The notes beneath the pieces were generated by a model that was not told the origin of the DNA, did not search any database, and saw only the letters and a program-made list of their open reading frames with translations. This document shows positions 48,279-58,400 of a DNA stretch of 64,000 bases, piece after piece (within the stretch, counting starts at the first letter, position 1; every line of letters starts with the position of its first letter). This DNA is from Hemerocallis citrina (Eukaryota; Streptophyta; Magnoliopsida; Asparagales; Asphodelaceae), in contig CM030363.1 of assembly GCA_017893485.1 (NCBI GenBank), positions 175,369,744 through 175,433,743 on the forward strand, given 5' to 3'. The translations under genes and the position numbers were made by a program.

Positions 48279-49890
48279 CGCTCGGCGTCTTTTTTCTCCA
48301 TTTTCGAGCTCGGAATGGCACTTGCTCGGCTGCCGACCGGAGAGTAGGGGGTTCGGCGATCCGAGCGACGTGGTGCAATCTGAGCCATCGGATGGTGGCA
48401 CGTTTCCCAAGAAAATGTTATCTTGTCGTTTAGTGACCTCGGCGTTCCATCTGGACCGTTCATCATTAGGAGCGTGAATTTCTGAAAGATCCAACGGTCG
48501 TAGTAGCTCGGTGTCTTTTTTTCTCCATTTACGAGCTCGGGAAGGCACTTGCTCGACATCTAACCGAAGAGAGGGGGTTTCGGCAGGACGAGCGACGTGG
48601 CACAGTCTGAGCCGTTGGATGACGGCGTGCATCTCTAGGCGGGCACATTTCTCAAGAAAACACTATCTTGTCGTTTAGTGTTCTCGGCGAGATCTGGGCC
48701 GTCTGATTGAGATCATGCACGAAAGTTGAGGAGGAAATGCGTTTTCTCCGTTTGCGAGCTCGGAAAGGCACTTGCTCGGAATCCGACCGTAGACAGGGGG
48801 TCTCGAACACTTTTTTCTCCGTTTGGCGAGCTCAGAAAGGGACTTGCTTGGAATCCGACCGTAGACAAGGGGTCTCGGCGGGACGAGCGATGTGGCGTAC
48901 TCTGTCTCGAGACGATCCTGTTCCCAAGGGCATTAATGGTGCTTTGGGGTTTGTGCGGCGTTCCACTTTCCCCAGGTCATTAGGGATAACTCCTTCAATT
49001 AATGTGCGGCGTTTCGACTTCCGAGGATCATAATGGCTGGTTCTTGGAGGTTAAGCTATAAGTACTCTATTCCCCTTGTTATTTCAGTCGCAATCAACAT
49101 AGAGTTTCAGACCTCGGAGGTGTCTGCCTTGGGTAGCTTCTCTTTTGAGGTCCGGAGGGGTGGTTGCTCTTCTGCCTGGTTTTCCCTCTGTTCCTGACGG
49201 CCCCAAAGTGGATGTCAGGAGCGGGGGGCAACGAGGCAGTAGTGGTGACGACCGTAGTCCGGACCCGAGAGATGAGTTAGTTCAGAAGGACGGGTGGTCG
49301 TTCTTCCACCAAGATTTTTTCCGGACCATCTGAGCTCGTTGTTTGTAACTGTGAAGGCGCGGTTGCCAGAGTCCTCTGCCAGGCCGAGCCTTCCAGTTGC
49401 AACCAACTAGCTCGGAATGGTGCGATTCTCCTGATCTCTGAGTGTTGATGGGCCCCCTCCCATCTCTGTCTTCCTTCCGGGCTGATGCCTTCTGAACGAT
49501 GTCAACCCGGAGGAGTTAGAGATGGGGGGAGTGCCGATCTGTTTTTGACCGGGGCCCGTGGGTCGGTCGAATATCGACCGAACGCGGGACCTGGGGGGTG
49601 CTCGCCGAGGGCGGTGCCTTAAAACTTTGAATCAAAATTTTTCATGGTTCCTCTAGACATAGGTGGGATGTCCGAAGGTTCAGGTGCCCGAGCGGCGTGG
49701 TGCAACCCGAGCCGTTGGATGGTGGCGCGCATCTCAAGATGGGCACCATTCTCCAGAAAACACTATCTTGTCGTCTAGTGTTCTCGGCGAGATCTGGGCC
49801 GTCTGATCGAGATTTTACACGAAAGTTGAGGAGAAAGTGAGTTTTCTCCGTTTGCAGGCTCGGGAAGGCACTTGCTCGGAAGCCGACCGG
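48279..49890 (+). repeat. Repeated regulatory-looking modules upstream of the antisense gene
   Basis: A module of roughly 150-200 bp recurs near 48279-48440, 48460-48560, 48655-48800 (with a partial repeat at 48815-48880) and 49736-49890. Shared blocks are CTATCTTGTCGTTTAGTG, GATCTGGGCCGTCTGAT, CGAAAGTTGAGGAG, TTTTCTCCGTTTGCGAGC and GGCACTTGCTCGG. Two further partial copies lie at 54480-54700, beyond the antisense gene. The copies at 48655 and 49736 each lie about 200-350 bp upstream of a TATA box (49050 and 50060). Confidence 0.8.
49049..49056 (+). promoter_or_regulatory. Possible TATA box, plus strand, in the Gypsy element
   Basis: CTATAAGTA occurs in a GC-richer context after module copy 48655-48880. 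No convincing open frame starts soon after it. It may be an older duplicate of the promoter at 50060. Confidence 0.35.
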
Positions 49891-50059
49891 ACACCGTTGC
49901 AGGCTGTTTCGGATTGCGTATGGTTCGGATTCAGATCCCCTGGCGCCGAACTAGTTGACTTGGTGAAGGAGACAGTGGTGATGGGCCTTCGCGACGTTTC
50001 GAGAGCGGCCCAAAATCGCGAACCTTCGCTTGGAAGTCCAAGGGACGTTCCATTTTTAC

Positions 50060-50066
50060 TATAAAT
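50060..50066 (+). promoter_or_regulatory. TATA box of the antisense gene
   Basis: TATAAAT follows a T-rich stretch and is followed by a C run and a pyrimidine-rich leader (50090-50150). The first ATG downstream is the one at 50259 that opens the antisense gene, which supports this assignment. Confidence 0.65.
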
Positions 50067-50258
50067 CTTCACCCCCCCCCTTAGACCAAGTCTCATTTTT
50101 CACTTTTACTCTCTCTCTTCAGTTTTTACTTTGCTTCGAAGTTTTTAGCTCTCTGGTGGCGTTGCTAGCTGTCGCGGTAGCGTTCCTTGTTTCCGGCGAA
50201 CTTTCCGACCGCACCTGTCACTTCAAGGTCAGTCTCTTTCCCTTCTCTTTTAGGAAAA

Positions 50259-52569
50259 ATGGTTAAGATTACGGATGAGACCCCCGCCTCGGAGCAGGCC
50301 GTTGGCCGAGGGGATAAAGGGAAGGGAGTTGTGGAGCCGAGTGAGCAGGACGTCGTTCGTCCGGACAAAGAGGGCGAAGTGGCCGAGCTACCCGAGGAAG
50401 TCGTGGCGGAGTCCCGAAAGGGTAAAGCCGTGGTCACGATAGTGGAAACACCAAAGAGAGCGAGGGCGTTCGATCGGCAGCCTATCGCCCTGTCGAGCGT
50501 GGGAGCCGTCCGGGACTACGCCGAGGATACCTTGGAGAGAGTCACCCAAGGTACGGCTAAGCTGGTGGAGGAGAACGAGCCTAGGGAGCGGTCCGAGGTG
50601 GACCATAGGATCTCGACTCTTACCGAGACCGATCTTCGTCTGATCCGAGAGGGTTTCCGGATCCCGCTTGAGTATGTACTGCTCCTCCCTGGGCCGGGAT
50701 TCCGAGCCAACACAAAGTCCTCGTCGGACGTATGCGTCTTTCCGGTCGACTCCCTTATTGCCGGACTCTGCTTTCCCCTCCACCTGTTCGTGGTTGAAGT
50801 CCTGGTCTGGTACGGTTTGAGTCCCGCCCAACTGATGCCGAACACATGGAGGCACGTCGTGGCGTTCGTTCTCCAATGCCAAGAGGTCGGCGCCAAGCCG
50901 AGTATGTTCCTCTTTCGGAGTCTCTTCCGACCTTGCCAGCCTAGGCGGGACGAGCAGAGGTTTTTCCTTTCTCCTCGGACGGGCGTGAAGTTGATCGAGA
51001 ATCCGGACTCGATCAAACATTGGAAGGAGAAGTACTTCCTCGTCCGAGCCCTGACGCCGTGGGTGATACCGACGGTTTGGGCGAAGGAAGGTCTGCCCAA
51101 GCGGACCAAGAGAGAGGCGGCGCTGAGTGAGGAGGAGGCGGAGGTCCAGAAGAAGCTCCTTGCCCTGCCAGCGCTAAGCTGGAAAGATATCACTGGGGAG
51201 CACCTGTTCCGAGGGGGTCTCAGTCCGATCGACCCTAGTATGCTTCTGGTATTTATGCCCTTCGCTTTAAATTCATGAAAATTTTTCTAAGTTTTTTCGT
51301 TCGGCTTGTGCAGAGACGATGAAGCTGGACTACAAAGCTCTGGTGGCGAAGGGCAGGTCAGAGCAGGAGAAGAAGAAGAGGCCGTCGGCAGCGCCTCAGG
51401 ACAGTCGAGCCCCGAAGAAGCCTTCGGTCGAGAAGACTGCCGACCGACCGAAGGTCGCGGTCCTCAAGCAGGGGGATATCAGCGTTCTCGATCCCCCTAC
51501 TTCGGAGGTGCCGACTCCGACCCCGAAGGTGGATGCTCTCGGTTCGTCGAGCGGTACGTTCGGCGTGACGGAGGTGCTGTCCCTCCAGGTTCCACCCCTC
51601 ACTGCCGAGGCGGAGAAGATCTTGACCGAGCATCATAAGCAGATCTTCGTCCCCGACTGGCAGGTGATAAACGTCGATGGCTTCTTGGGCGACGGCAACA
51701 TCTGCATGGAGGCGGTGAAGCACTTGCCGACCCCCAAGGACCGAGCGACCCTGAAGGCCGGGCAAGCAGGGGACGCCGTGATGCAGATTGCTTGGAATAC
51801 TATGTCGGTAAGTTGGCTGGGCTCTCCCTCATTGAAATTTCTTTCCTGGAATTTTTTCTAAGTCTTTGAGTTCGGATTTTAATCCGCTGTTTTCTTTCAG
51901 ACCCTCTGCCACTTTAATTTCCTGGTGGAGGAGTTCACGAACAAGGAGCAGGAGAGGGAGCGGGAGAGGGCGGAGCGCGTCAAGGCTACGCAGCGGCTTG
52001 ATGCCGAGCAGCTTCTCTCGACGAAGAGGGCTGCTGAAGTGAAGGGGCTGGAGCAGCAGCTGGCCAACGCCACTCAGCTGTCGAAGGACGTGGCGGCCAA
52101 ACTTGAGGTGAAGGAGAAAGAGGTAGCCGAGCTGAAGGAGGAGTTGGCCAACGCCCGGTCGGAAGCAGAGAAGGCTCGGAAGAGGGCGGAGAGGATCAAG
52201 GCCAAGCACCTGGAGAAGGTGAAGAAGGTGAGGAAGGCCGTGCAGGAGGAGGCCGCGCAGCATATGATCCAGAACATGGAGGATGCCTACGGTCGAGCCC
52301 TGCTCCACGTAGCCGCCAAGAACCCGGGCTTCGACACGTCCTCCTACCATTTCTACGACCCTATGGAAGGGGAGGAGGGGATCACCGAGGGTCTGCTCGG
52401 CCCCGAGGGGGAGGTGGAACCTGTCGAAGGCCCAGGGGAGACTGAAGCCGAGGGCGAGGAGGAGGACGACTCCGAGGAGGAGAGTTGGAGCGAAGGCGGA
52501 GGCGAGGGCGATGGCAAGGACAAGGAAGGGGGGTCGACGGACCCGAGCGACAAAAAGGTCGACCCCTGA
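50259..52569 (+). CDS. Antisense gene of Tat-type Gypsy element, Transposase_28-like domain plus coiled coil
   Basis: This gene lies on the strand opposite gag-pol. Exons are 50259-51237, 51314-51807 and 51901-52569, with introns of 76 and 93 bp (GTATGC...GCAG and GTAAGT...TCAG). They join in frame to 713 residues. Residues 1-115 are charged and low in complexity. About 120-265 resemble the Transposase_28 / 'putative gypsy-type transposon' domain (FPLHLFVVEVLVWYGLSPAQ, HVVAFVLQC, KEKYFLV). The third exon gives a long Glu/Lys/Arg coiled coil, then an acidic tail ending DKKVDP. Grande and related Tat elements are known to carry such antisense genes; their role is unsettled. The ATG at 50259 is the first after the TATA box. 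No inactivating change is seen. Confidence 0.8.
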
Positions 52570-52781
52570 CTCGGTTGTCTTTTTTAGTCTTTTGTCGTCT
52601 TGTTTATTTTTGTAAGCCTCATTGCGGACTGGCCACCGCTTGTGTAAAACTTTCACTTCGATTTTGAATGAAAACATTTTGTTTGGCCAAAATTTGTCCA
52701 AGTGTTGAGCCTCGGATTCGTGCGTAACTAGTCGTAGATGTTTCCGTGTGTTGTCCCATCGGATTTATCCCCGCTTTTCAG

Positions 52782-53621
52782 GTGAAGTTCGGTCCGATCA
52801 CGGAAGTTGTCTACCTTCGGAAGGAGCTGGGCAAAACGAAGCGTGAGCTTTTGGACAGCCGACAGAGGCGGTTTCTCCTGCTCGGCCAGCTGGAGGAGAT
52901 GAGGGCAGCTCTGCGGAGGTACTATCGTGAGCTGTTTCAACTGCGGAAGTACCCCCAAGCTCCTCGTCCAGAAGGGGAAGTCGAGCGGCTCCGCGGGGAG
53001 CTTACTGCCGCCGAGCAGAAGAATGACGACCTTTTGGCCGAGGTCCAACACTTGGAATTAGCGGACAAGGAACGCTCGGCGGCGGAAGAGAAACTGACCT
53101 CCGAGCTGGAGAAGGCATCGACCGAGCGCAAGAGGCTATTAGCCGAAGTCGATAGACTCAGAAGGATCACGATAGACAGGGGGATCGAGGTCATCCATTT
53201 CCGACGGCTCGCGACTGATGGCGCCACCGTCTCCGGCTCGTCAAGACACTCTCGTCCGAAGAAGACGGCGAAGGACGACGCTTTGAGAGACAGAATCATT
53301 GAACTGGAGAAAGAGGTCGCGTCGCTCAAGCCTGTGCCAGAGAGGGCTAACGTCCGCAGCACGTCGTGCACCCGTGAAGAGAGCGAGAGGGGGATTACGT
53401 TTTACGAACTCGCGACACGCTCGCCTGTGACCAGACGAAGTCCAGCCGATGCTCAGAGCAGCGCAGCCGTCTCGTCGAGTGGGGCCTCGGTCGGCGCCGC
53501 AGTTAGAGCCAGCAGCGATGGGGGGTCGCGCTTCGTTGGTTTAGGATCGAGCTCGGAGGGCAGGCCTCGTCGTCCTCGTGTTTCCTTAAACCGAAGCGTT
53601 CCCCTTCCGAAGAGGACCTGA
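52782..53621 (+). CDS. Second coiled-coil terminal exon of the antisense unit
   Basis: The exon opens after a TTTTCAG acceptor (52775-52781) in phase 0, the phase left by the donor at 51807/51808. It encodes about 279 residues, starting VKFGPITEVV. Residues from roughly 10 to 135 form a heptad-rich Glu/Leu/Arg coiled coil. A Ser-rich basic tail follows, ending PLPKRT. No promoter or good initiator ATG precedes it in frame apart from a start at 52746 upstream of the acceptor. It could be an alternative last exon of the antisense gene, or a separate small gene. It follows the third exon's stop by about 210 bp. Confidence 0.5.
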   Translation: MKFGPITEVVYLRKELGKTKRELLDSRQRRFLLLGQLEEMRAALRRYYRELFQLRKYPQAPRPEGEVERLRGELTAAEQKNDDLLAEVQHLELADKERSAAEEKLTSELEKASTERKRLLAEVDRLRRITIDRGIEVIHFRRLATDGATVSGSSRHSRPKKTAKDDALRDRIIELEKEVASLKPVPERANVRSTSCTREESERGITFYELATRSPVTRRSPADAQSSAAVSSSGASVGAAVRASSDGGSRFVGLGSSSEGRPRRPRVSLNRSVPLPKRT

Positions 53622-53783
53622 CTGTGTCGCTTCGTGTCCTTTTTGATTTGTTGTAAAACGTCGTCGTAGACTTGGTCTTGTTGTATTGTGGAACCATTAT
53701 GTCTGAATATGATTGGAAAATTCTTCAAGTGTGGTGCCTCGGAAGTATATTGAAATCTTGTTGTTCATTTTCCCTTTTTTCAG

Positions 53784-54217
53784 CTCAAGACGTCCGATTT
53801 GTATGCTGATCTGTACGGCTCGGATGATGACTCTGAATCCGGAGCCTCTTCTGGGACGGCGGCTCTGAGTCCTAGGAGCGTCGAGCTGGAGTTACGCCGG
53901 GCTGAGGGTGAGCGGGCTCACCTTTTGTCCGTCCTCGACCTAAGGGAAGCCGAGATCCAGCGTCTGGAGGATAGGATCGCCGAGCTGAACCCCGCAGAAG
54001 GGGACGTGGACTCACAAACCGCATTCAGCAACACTCTTCGGGTCTAGTGTATTCGGCACAACCAGTCGAAGATTATAGCCGAGCGGGATGATTTGCTCTC
54101 GGAGATTCGACATTTGCAGACTGTGGTAGCGAAGCTCCGGAACGATCCAGGGGAGCTACCATCCGAGGGGGACGAACAGTCGGCCGAACCGTCTAGTGAA
54201 GATTTTTCCATATGAAG
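53784..54217 (+). pseudogene. Third coiled-coil terminal exon of the antisense unit, with an internal stop
   Basis: This opens after TTTTTTCAG (53775-53783), again in phase 0, with LKTSDLYADLYGSD. An acidic segment, then a coiled coil (ELELRRAEGERAHLL), runs to a TAG at 54045-54047. The frame continues beyond it with SKIIAERDDLLSEI and ends at a stop near 54215. One nonsense change therefore splits an otherwise continuous reading frame. An AATAAAAT polyadenylation-type signal lies downstream at 54309-54316. Confidence 0.5.
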
Positions 54218-54308
54218 GCTAAGTGTAGTGGGTCGGCGTCGTGTATTTTGTTTCCCAATGCTTTGTAACCATGAGAAGACGTGCTTTGTATTTTAGCCTG
54301 ACTGTTTA

Positions 54309-54316
54309 ATAAAATA
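54309..54316 (+). terminator. Polyadenylation-type signal for the antisense unit
   Basis: AATAAAAT lies about 95 bp after the last antisense stop, in T-rich sequence. Less canonical AATGAAAA at 52666-52673 may serve the first terminal exon. Confidence 0.5.
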
Positions 54317-54778
54317 TCTTTTATTGCTCTGCACTTCTGTCTCGTTTATAATTGTGTTGTCCGCGCCGAGGTCTGTGTTCCATCGGCGGGAGCGTTGAGC
54401 CGAACGGGCTACCATATGTACGGTATTTTGTCATTTAGTGACTCTGACAAGGTACGGCGCGAGTTCCCAGACGGCTCTGTCCTCGAGAAAGCTCAATCTC
54501 GTCGTTTAGCGCAGTTGGCAAGATCTGAGCCGTTGAGCGTGGGCACGAATCTCGAGGCGGCTCAGTTTCCAAGAGAATGCTATCTTGTCGTTTAGCGCAG
54601 GTGGCAAGATCTGAGCCGTCAGATCAAGATCATGTGCGAAAGTTGAGGAGAAAGTGACTTTTCTCCGTTTGCGAGCTCGGGAAGGCACTTGCTCGGTAGC
54701 CGACCGAGGCGTGGGTCTTCGGGCTTCGGCTATTAGTTAGGAGAGTTCGGATTATGTGGCCGAAGTGAGTTTGGGGGG

Positions 54779-55250
54779 ACTGGGAGCCAAGTGTTGGGTT
54801 CCGGACCATTGGTGTAGTTCAACGGTTGTGGGAGCAATTCCGAACGGCGATCTACCCCTGGTTCGTCCGGAGACGAGCCGAGGAGGTAAAGTCGAGCCGA
54901 GTGTTGGACTCCGAACCATCGGTGTAGTTCAACGGTTGTGGGAGCAATTCCGAACGGCGATCTACCCCTAGCTCGCTCGGAGGCGAGCCGAGGTGGTAAA
55001 GTCGAGCCGAGTGTTGGACTCCGAACCACCGGTGTAGTTCAACGGTTGTGGGAGCAATTCCGAACGGCGATCTACCCCTGGCTCGCTCGGAGGCGAGCCG
55101 AGGAGGTAAAGTCGAGCCGAGTGTTGGACTCCGAACCATCGATGTAGTTCAACGGTTGTGGGAGCAGTTCTGAACAACGACCTACCCCTGGTTCGTCCGG
55201 GGACAAGCCGAGGGGGTGTGGTCGAGCCGAACGTGGACTCCGAACCATTG
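54779..55250. repeat. 110-bp tandem repeat, four full units
   Basis: Units start GGTGTAGTTCAACGGTTGTG at 54811, 54921, 55031 and 55141 (the last GATG), exactly 110 bp apart. They include GCAATTCCGAACGGCGATC and a CGAGCCGAG stretch. 110 is not a multiple of three. The first and last units are the most diverged. Tandem repeats between pol and the 3' LTR are common in Tat elements. Confidence 0.92.
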
Positions 55251-55424
55251 ATTGGAATCATGTATTTAAAAAGCAGTTGACAGGAGGGGAGAAAACAGAT
55301 GAATCCAAAAAACATGCGAGAGCTTTCTTTATTAATAATCTACGGCGAACCGTTTTACATAGTACAATTTTATGAAAATGGGTTACAAGTCGGAGGACTG
55401 GAATGGCTCGATATCCTATGATAC

Positions 55425-58400
55425 TTAGAGTGGCGCCGGAGCGCTTTCTTGGTATTTTAGGAGGTGGTCGGCATTCCAGGTCCTCGGAAGCTCTCTGCCC
55501 TCCAGGTCTTCAAGGCGATATGTTCCTGGCCGAACAACTTTCGTGATCCTGTACGGCCCTTCCCAGTTCGGAGCTAGCTTGCTCTTCTGACTGGGGAGGG
55601 ATATAGCTAGCTTTCTCAAGACCAAATCTCCTTGCTTAAGGTTGGCGGGCCGGACCTTCCTGTTGTACGCCAATTCAACTCTTCTTCGGTAGATCTGCTG
55701 CCGAATCGACGCCATTTCCCTCAGCTCGTCTATCAAGTCCAATTCTGCTCTGAGGTCTCTGGCATTCTGTGCTTCGTCATAGGCTGTGAGCCGAGGGGAA
55801 GGTATTCCGACCTCAAGAGGTATCACGGCCTCGGACCCATAGGTGAGGTTGAAAGGGGACTCGCCTGTGGGGGTCCGTTTGCTCGTGCGGTAGTTCCATA
55901 GGACGTTGGGGAGTTGGTCGACCCATAAACCCTTGGAACTTTTGTCGAGCCTTTTCTTGATGCCTGCGAGGATCTGCCGGTTGGCATTTTCTGCCTGTCC
56001 GTTCGACTGAGGATGGGAGACGGACGAGAAGCGCTGCTGAATGGCCAGGTCGTCGCACAGAGCTCGGAATGTGGCGCCTGTGAACTGTGTCCCGTTGTCC
56101 GTTACGATGACACAGGGGATGCCGAACCTGCATATGATGCTTTTCCAGAAGAACTGTACCACTTTGCTCTCGGTTATAGTGGCGAGGGGCTCGGCCTCGA
56201 CCCACTTCGAGAAGTAGTCAATGGCTACGACCAAGAATCTGAACTGACCCGGAGCCGGAGGGAAGGGCCCTAGCAGGTCCATGCCCCACATTGCGAAGGG
56301 GATGGGACTTGATAGGGAGGCCAGGTTGGCCTGAGGGAGGCGTCGGATGCTGGAGTGTCTCTGACAGGAGCTGCATTGCCGAACGTGTCGTTCGGCGTCT
56401 CGAAGGAGGGTCGGCCAGAAGTACCCATAATTCAAAGCTTTTCGGGCCAAGGACCTAAACCCCGAGTGCGCCCCTCCGATGCCTTCGTGGAGCTCTTGTA
56501 GGGCATATTCGGCCTGGTTCGGAGAGAGGCACCTTAGGTACGGTCGGCCGTCTATTTGAGAGAAAGAGCGTTTGTATAGTATTCCCTCGATCAAGACATA
56601 GCGCTCGGCCCGAGTCCTGACTCGACGAGCCTCTTTGGGATCCGAGGGCAGAACTCCATCCCTTAGAAATTCCACCAAGGGCTTCATCCAATTGTCCTGC
56701 AGCATGACCGGCAACGACTCCACCGAGCCCGGTGCCTCGTCTTCGATGCTCGGCTTGGAGAGGACTTCAATCAGCACGGTTTGTTCGAGACCTTGCAGGG
56801 AGGACGAGGCCAATTTGGAGAGAGCATCGGCCTGTGAGTTCTCTTCTCGGGGGACGCGCTGGATGAGCGCCTCCTCGAACCGACCCATAAAGGCCCGAAC
56901 TTTAGCAAGGTACTTCGCCATCCGCTCATCTCGAGCCTCGTATTCGCCCAAGACTTGGTTCACGACAAGCTGGGAATCGCTGTGGATTCGGAGGCGCTGC
57001 GCCCCAGCACTTCGTGCAAGTCTGAGGCCAGCAATGAGTGCCTCGTACTCCGCCTCGTTGTTCGAGGCCTTGAAGTTCATACGGATCGCATACTGGAGGA
57101 CGAAGTCGTCAGGGCCATTCAGAATGATGCCAGCGCCGCTTCCTTCATTACATGAGGACCCGTCCACGAATACTGTCCAAATGGGGGGTCCGTTCGGGAT
57201 GTGTTCGACCTCAGGGATAGTGGACTCCACGATGAAGTCGGCGAGCGCCTGTGCCTTAATCGCTGTCCGGGGCTGGTAAGTGATGTCATGCTGGCTCAGC
57301 TCTATGGACCACTTCATTAGCCGACCCGAGGTCTCGGGCTTGTAGAGGATCTGCTTTAGAGGTTGGTCGGTGGGGACGACGATGGAGTGGGACTGAAAGT
57401 ATGGCTGAAGCTTCCTCGCCGCCGTGACTAGTGAGTAGGCCATCTTCTCTATCTTCGGATAACGGAGCTCGGCGTCCCGGAGGACCTTGCTCACGTAGTA
57501 GATAGGCCTTTGGGTTCGATCCTCCTCTCTCACTAAGACAGCGCTCAAGGTCTGCTCGGAAGCAGCCAAATAGACGAAGAGGGTCTCGCCCGGGACAGGT
57601 TTGCTGAGTAGAGGGGGGTTCACCAAGTACGCCTTCAACTGGTCGAATGATTCCTGTTGTGGTTGGCCACATTCAAAACCCTTAGCCCCCTTGAGTGCTT
57701 TGAAGAAGGGGAGGCACTTTTCCCCCGACTTCGAGAGGAAACAACCGATAGCGGCGAGCCGACCGGTGAGCTTCTGCACCTCCTTGATGTTTCGAGGCGG
57801 GGCCATGTCTAATATGGCCTTAATCTTCTCGGGGTTAGCTTCGATCCCTCGCTGGCTTACCATGAAGCCGAGGAATTTTCCCGAGGAGATCCCGAACGCA
57901 CACTTGTTCGGGTTCAGCCTCATGCTGTGCCTTCTCAACACGCCGAATGCCTCCTGGAGGTCGGCTACATGATCGGTGCCTCGGACGGTTTTGACGAGCA
58001 TGTCGTCAACGTACACCTCCATGTTTCGGCCGATCTGGCTCTGGAAGACCTTGTTGACGAGGCACTGGTAGGTGGCGCCTGCGTTCTTCAAGCCGAACGG
58101 CATTACCCGGTAACAGTAGAGGCCTTGGTCGGTGACGAAGGAGGTCTTCGGAATGTCCGGAGGGAACATTCGGATTTGATTGTACCCCGAGAAGGCGTCC
58201 ATGAAGCTGAGGAGCTCATGGCCCGAGGTGGCGTCAATAAGGGTGTCGATGTTCGGGAGAGGGAATGGGTCCTTCGGACACGCCTTGTTCAGGTCGGTGA
58301 AGTCGATGCATATTCTCCACGAGACATTGGACTTCTTGACCATTACAACATTCGACAGCCACTCGGGGTAATTTACCTCCTGTATGAACTTGGCCTTCAG

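Noticed and set aside
50217..50254. Possible 5' leader intron (AAG|GTCAGT to TTTTAG|G)
   Set aside because: It would be only about 30 bp, too short for a plant intron.
50388..52701. Minus-strand frames opposite the antisense gene (for example 51829-52701)
   Set aside because: They are shadows of the charged coiled-coil exons. The plus strand has coherent splice sites and a known domain.
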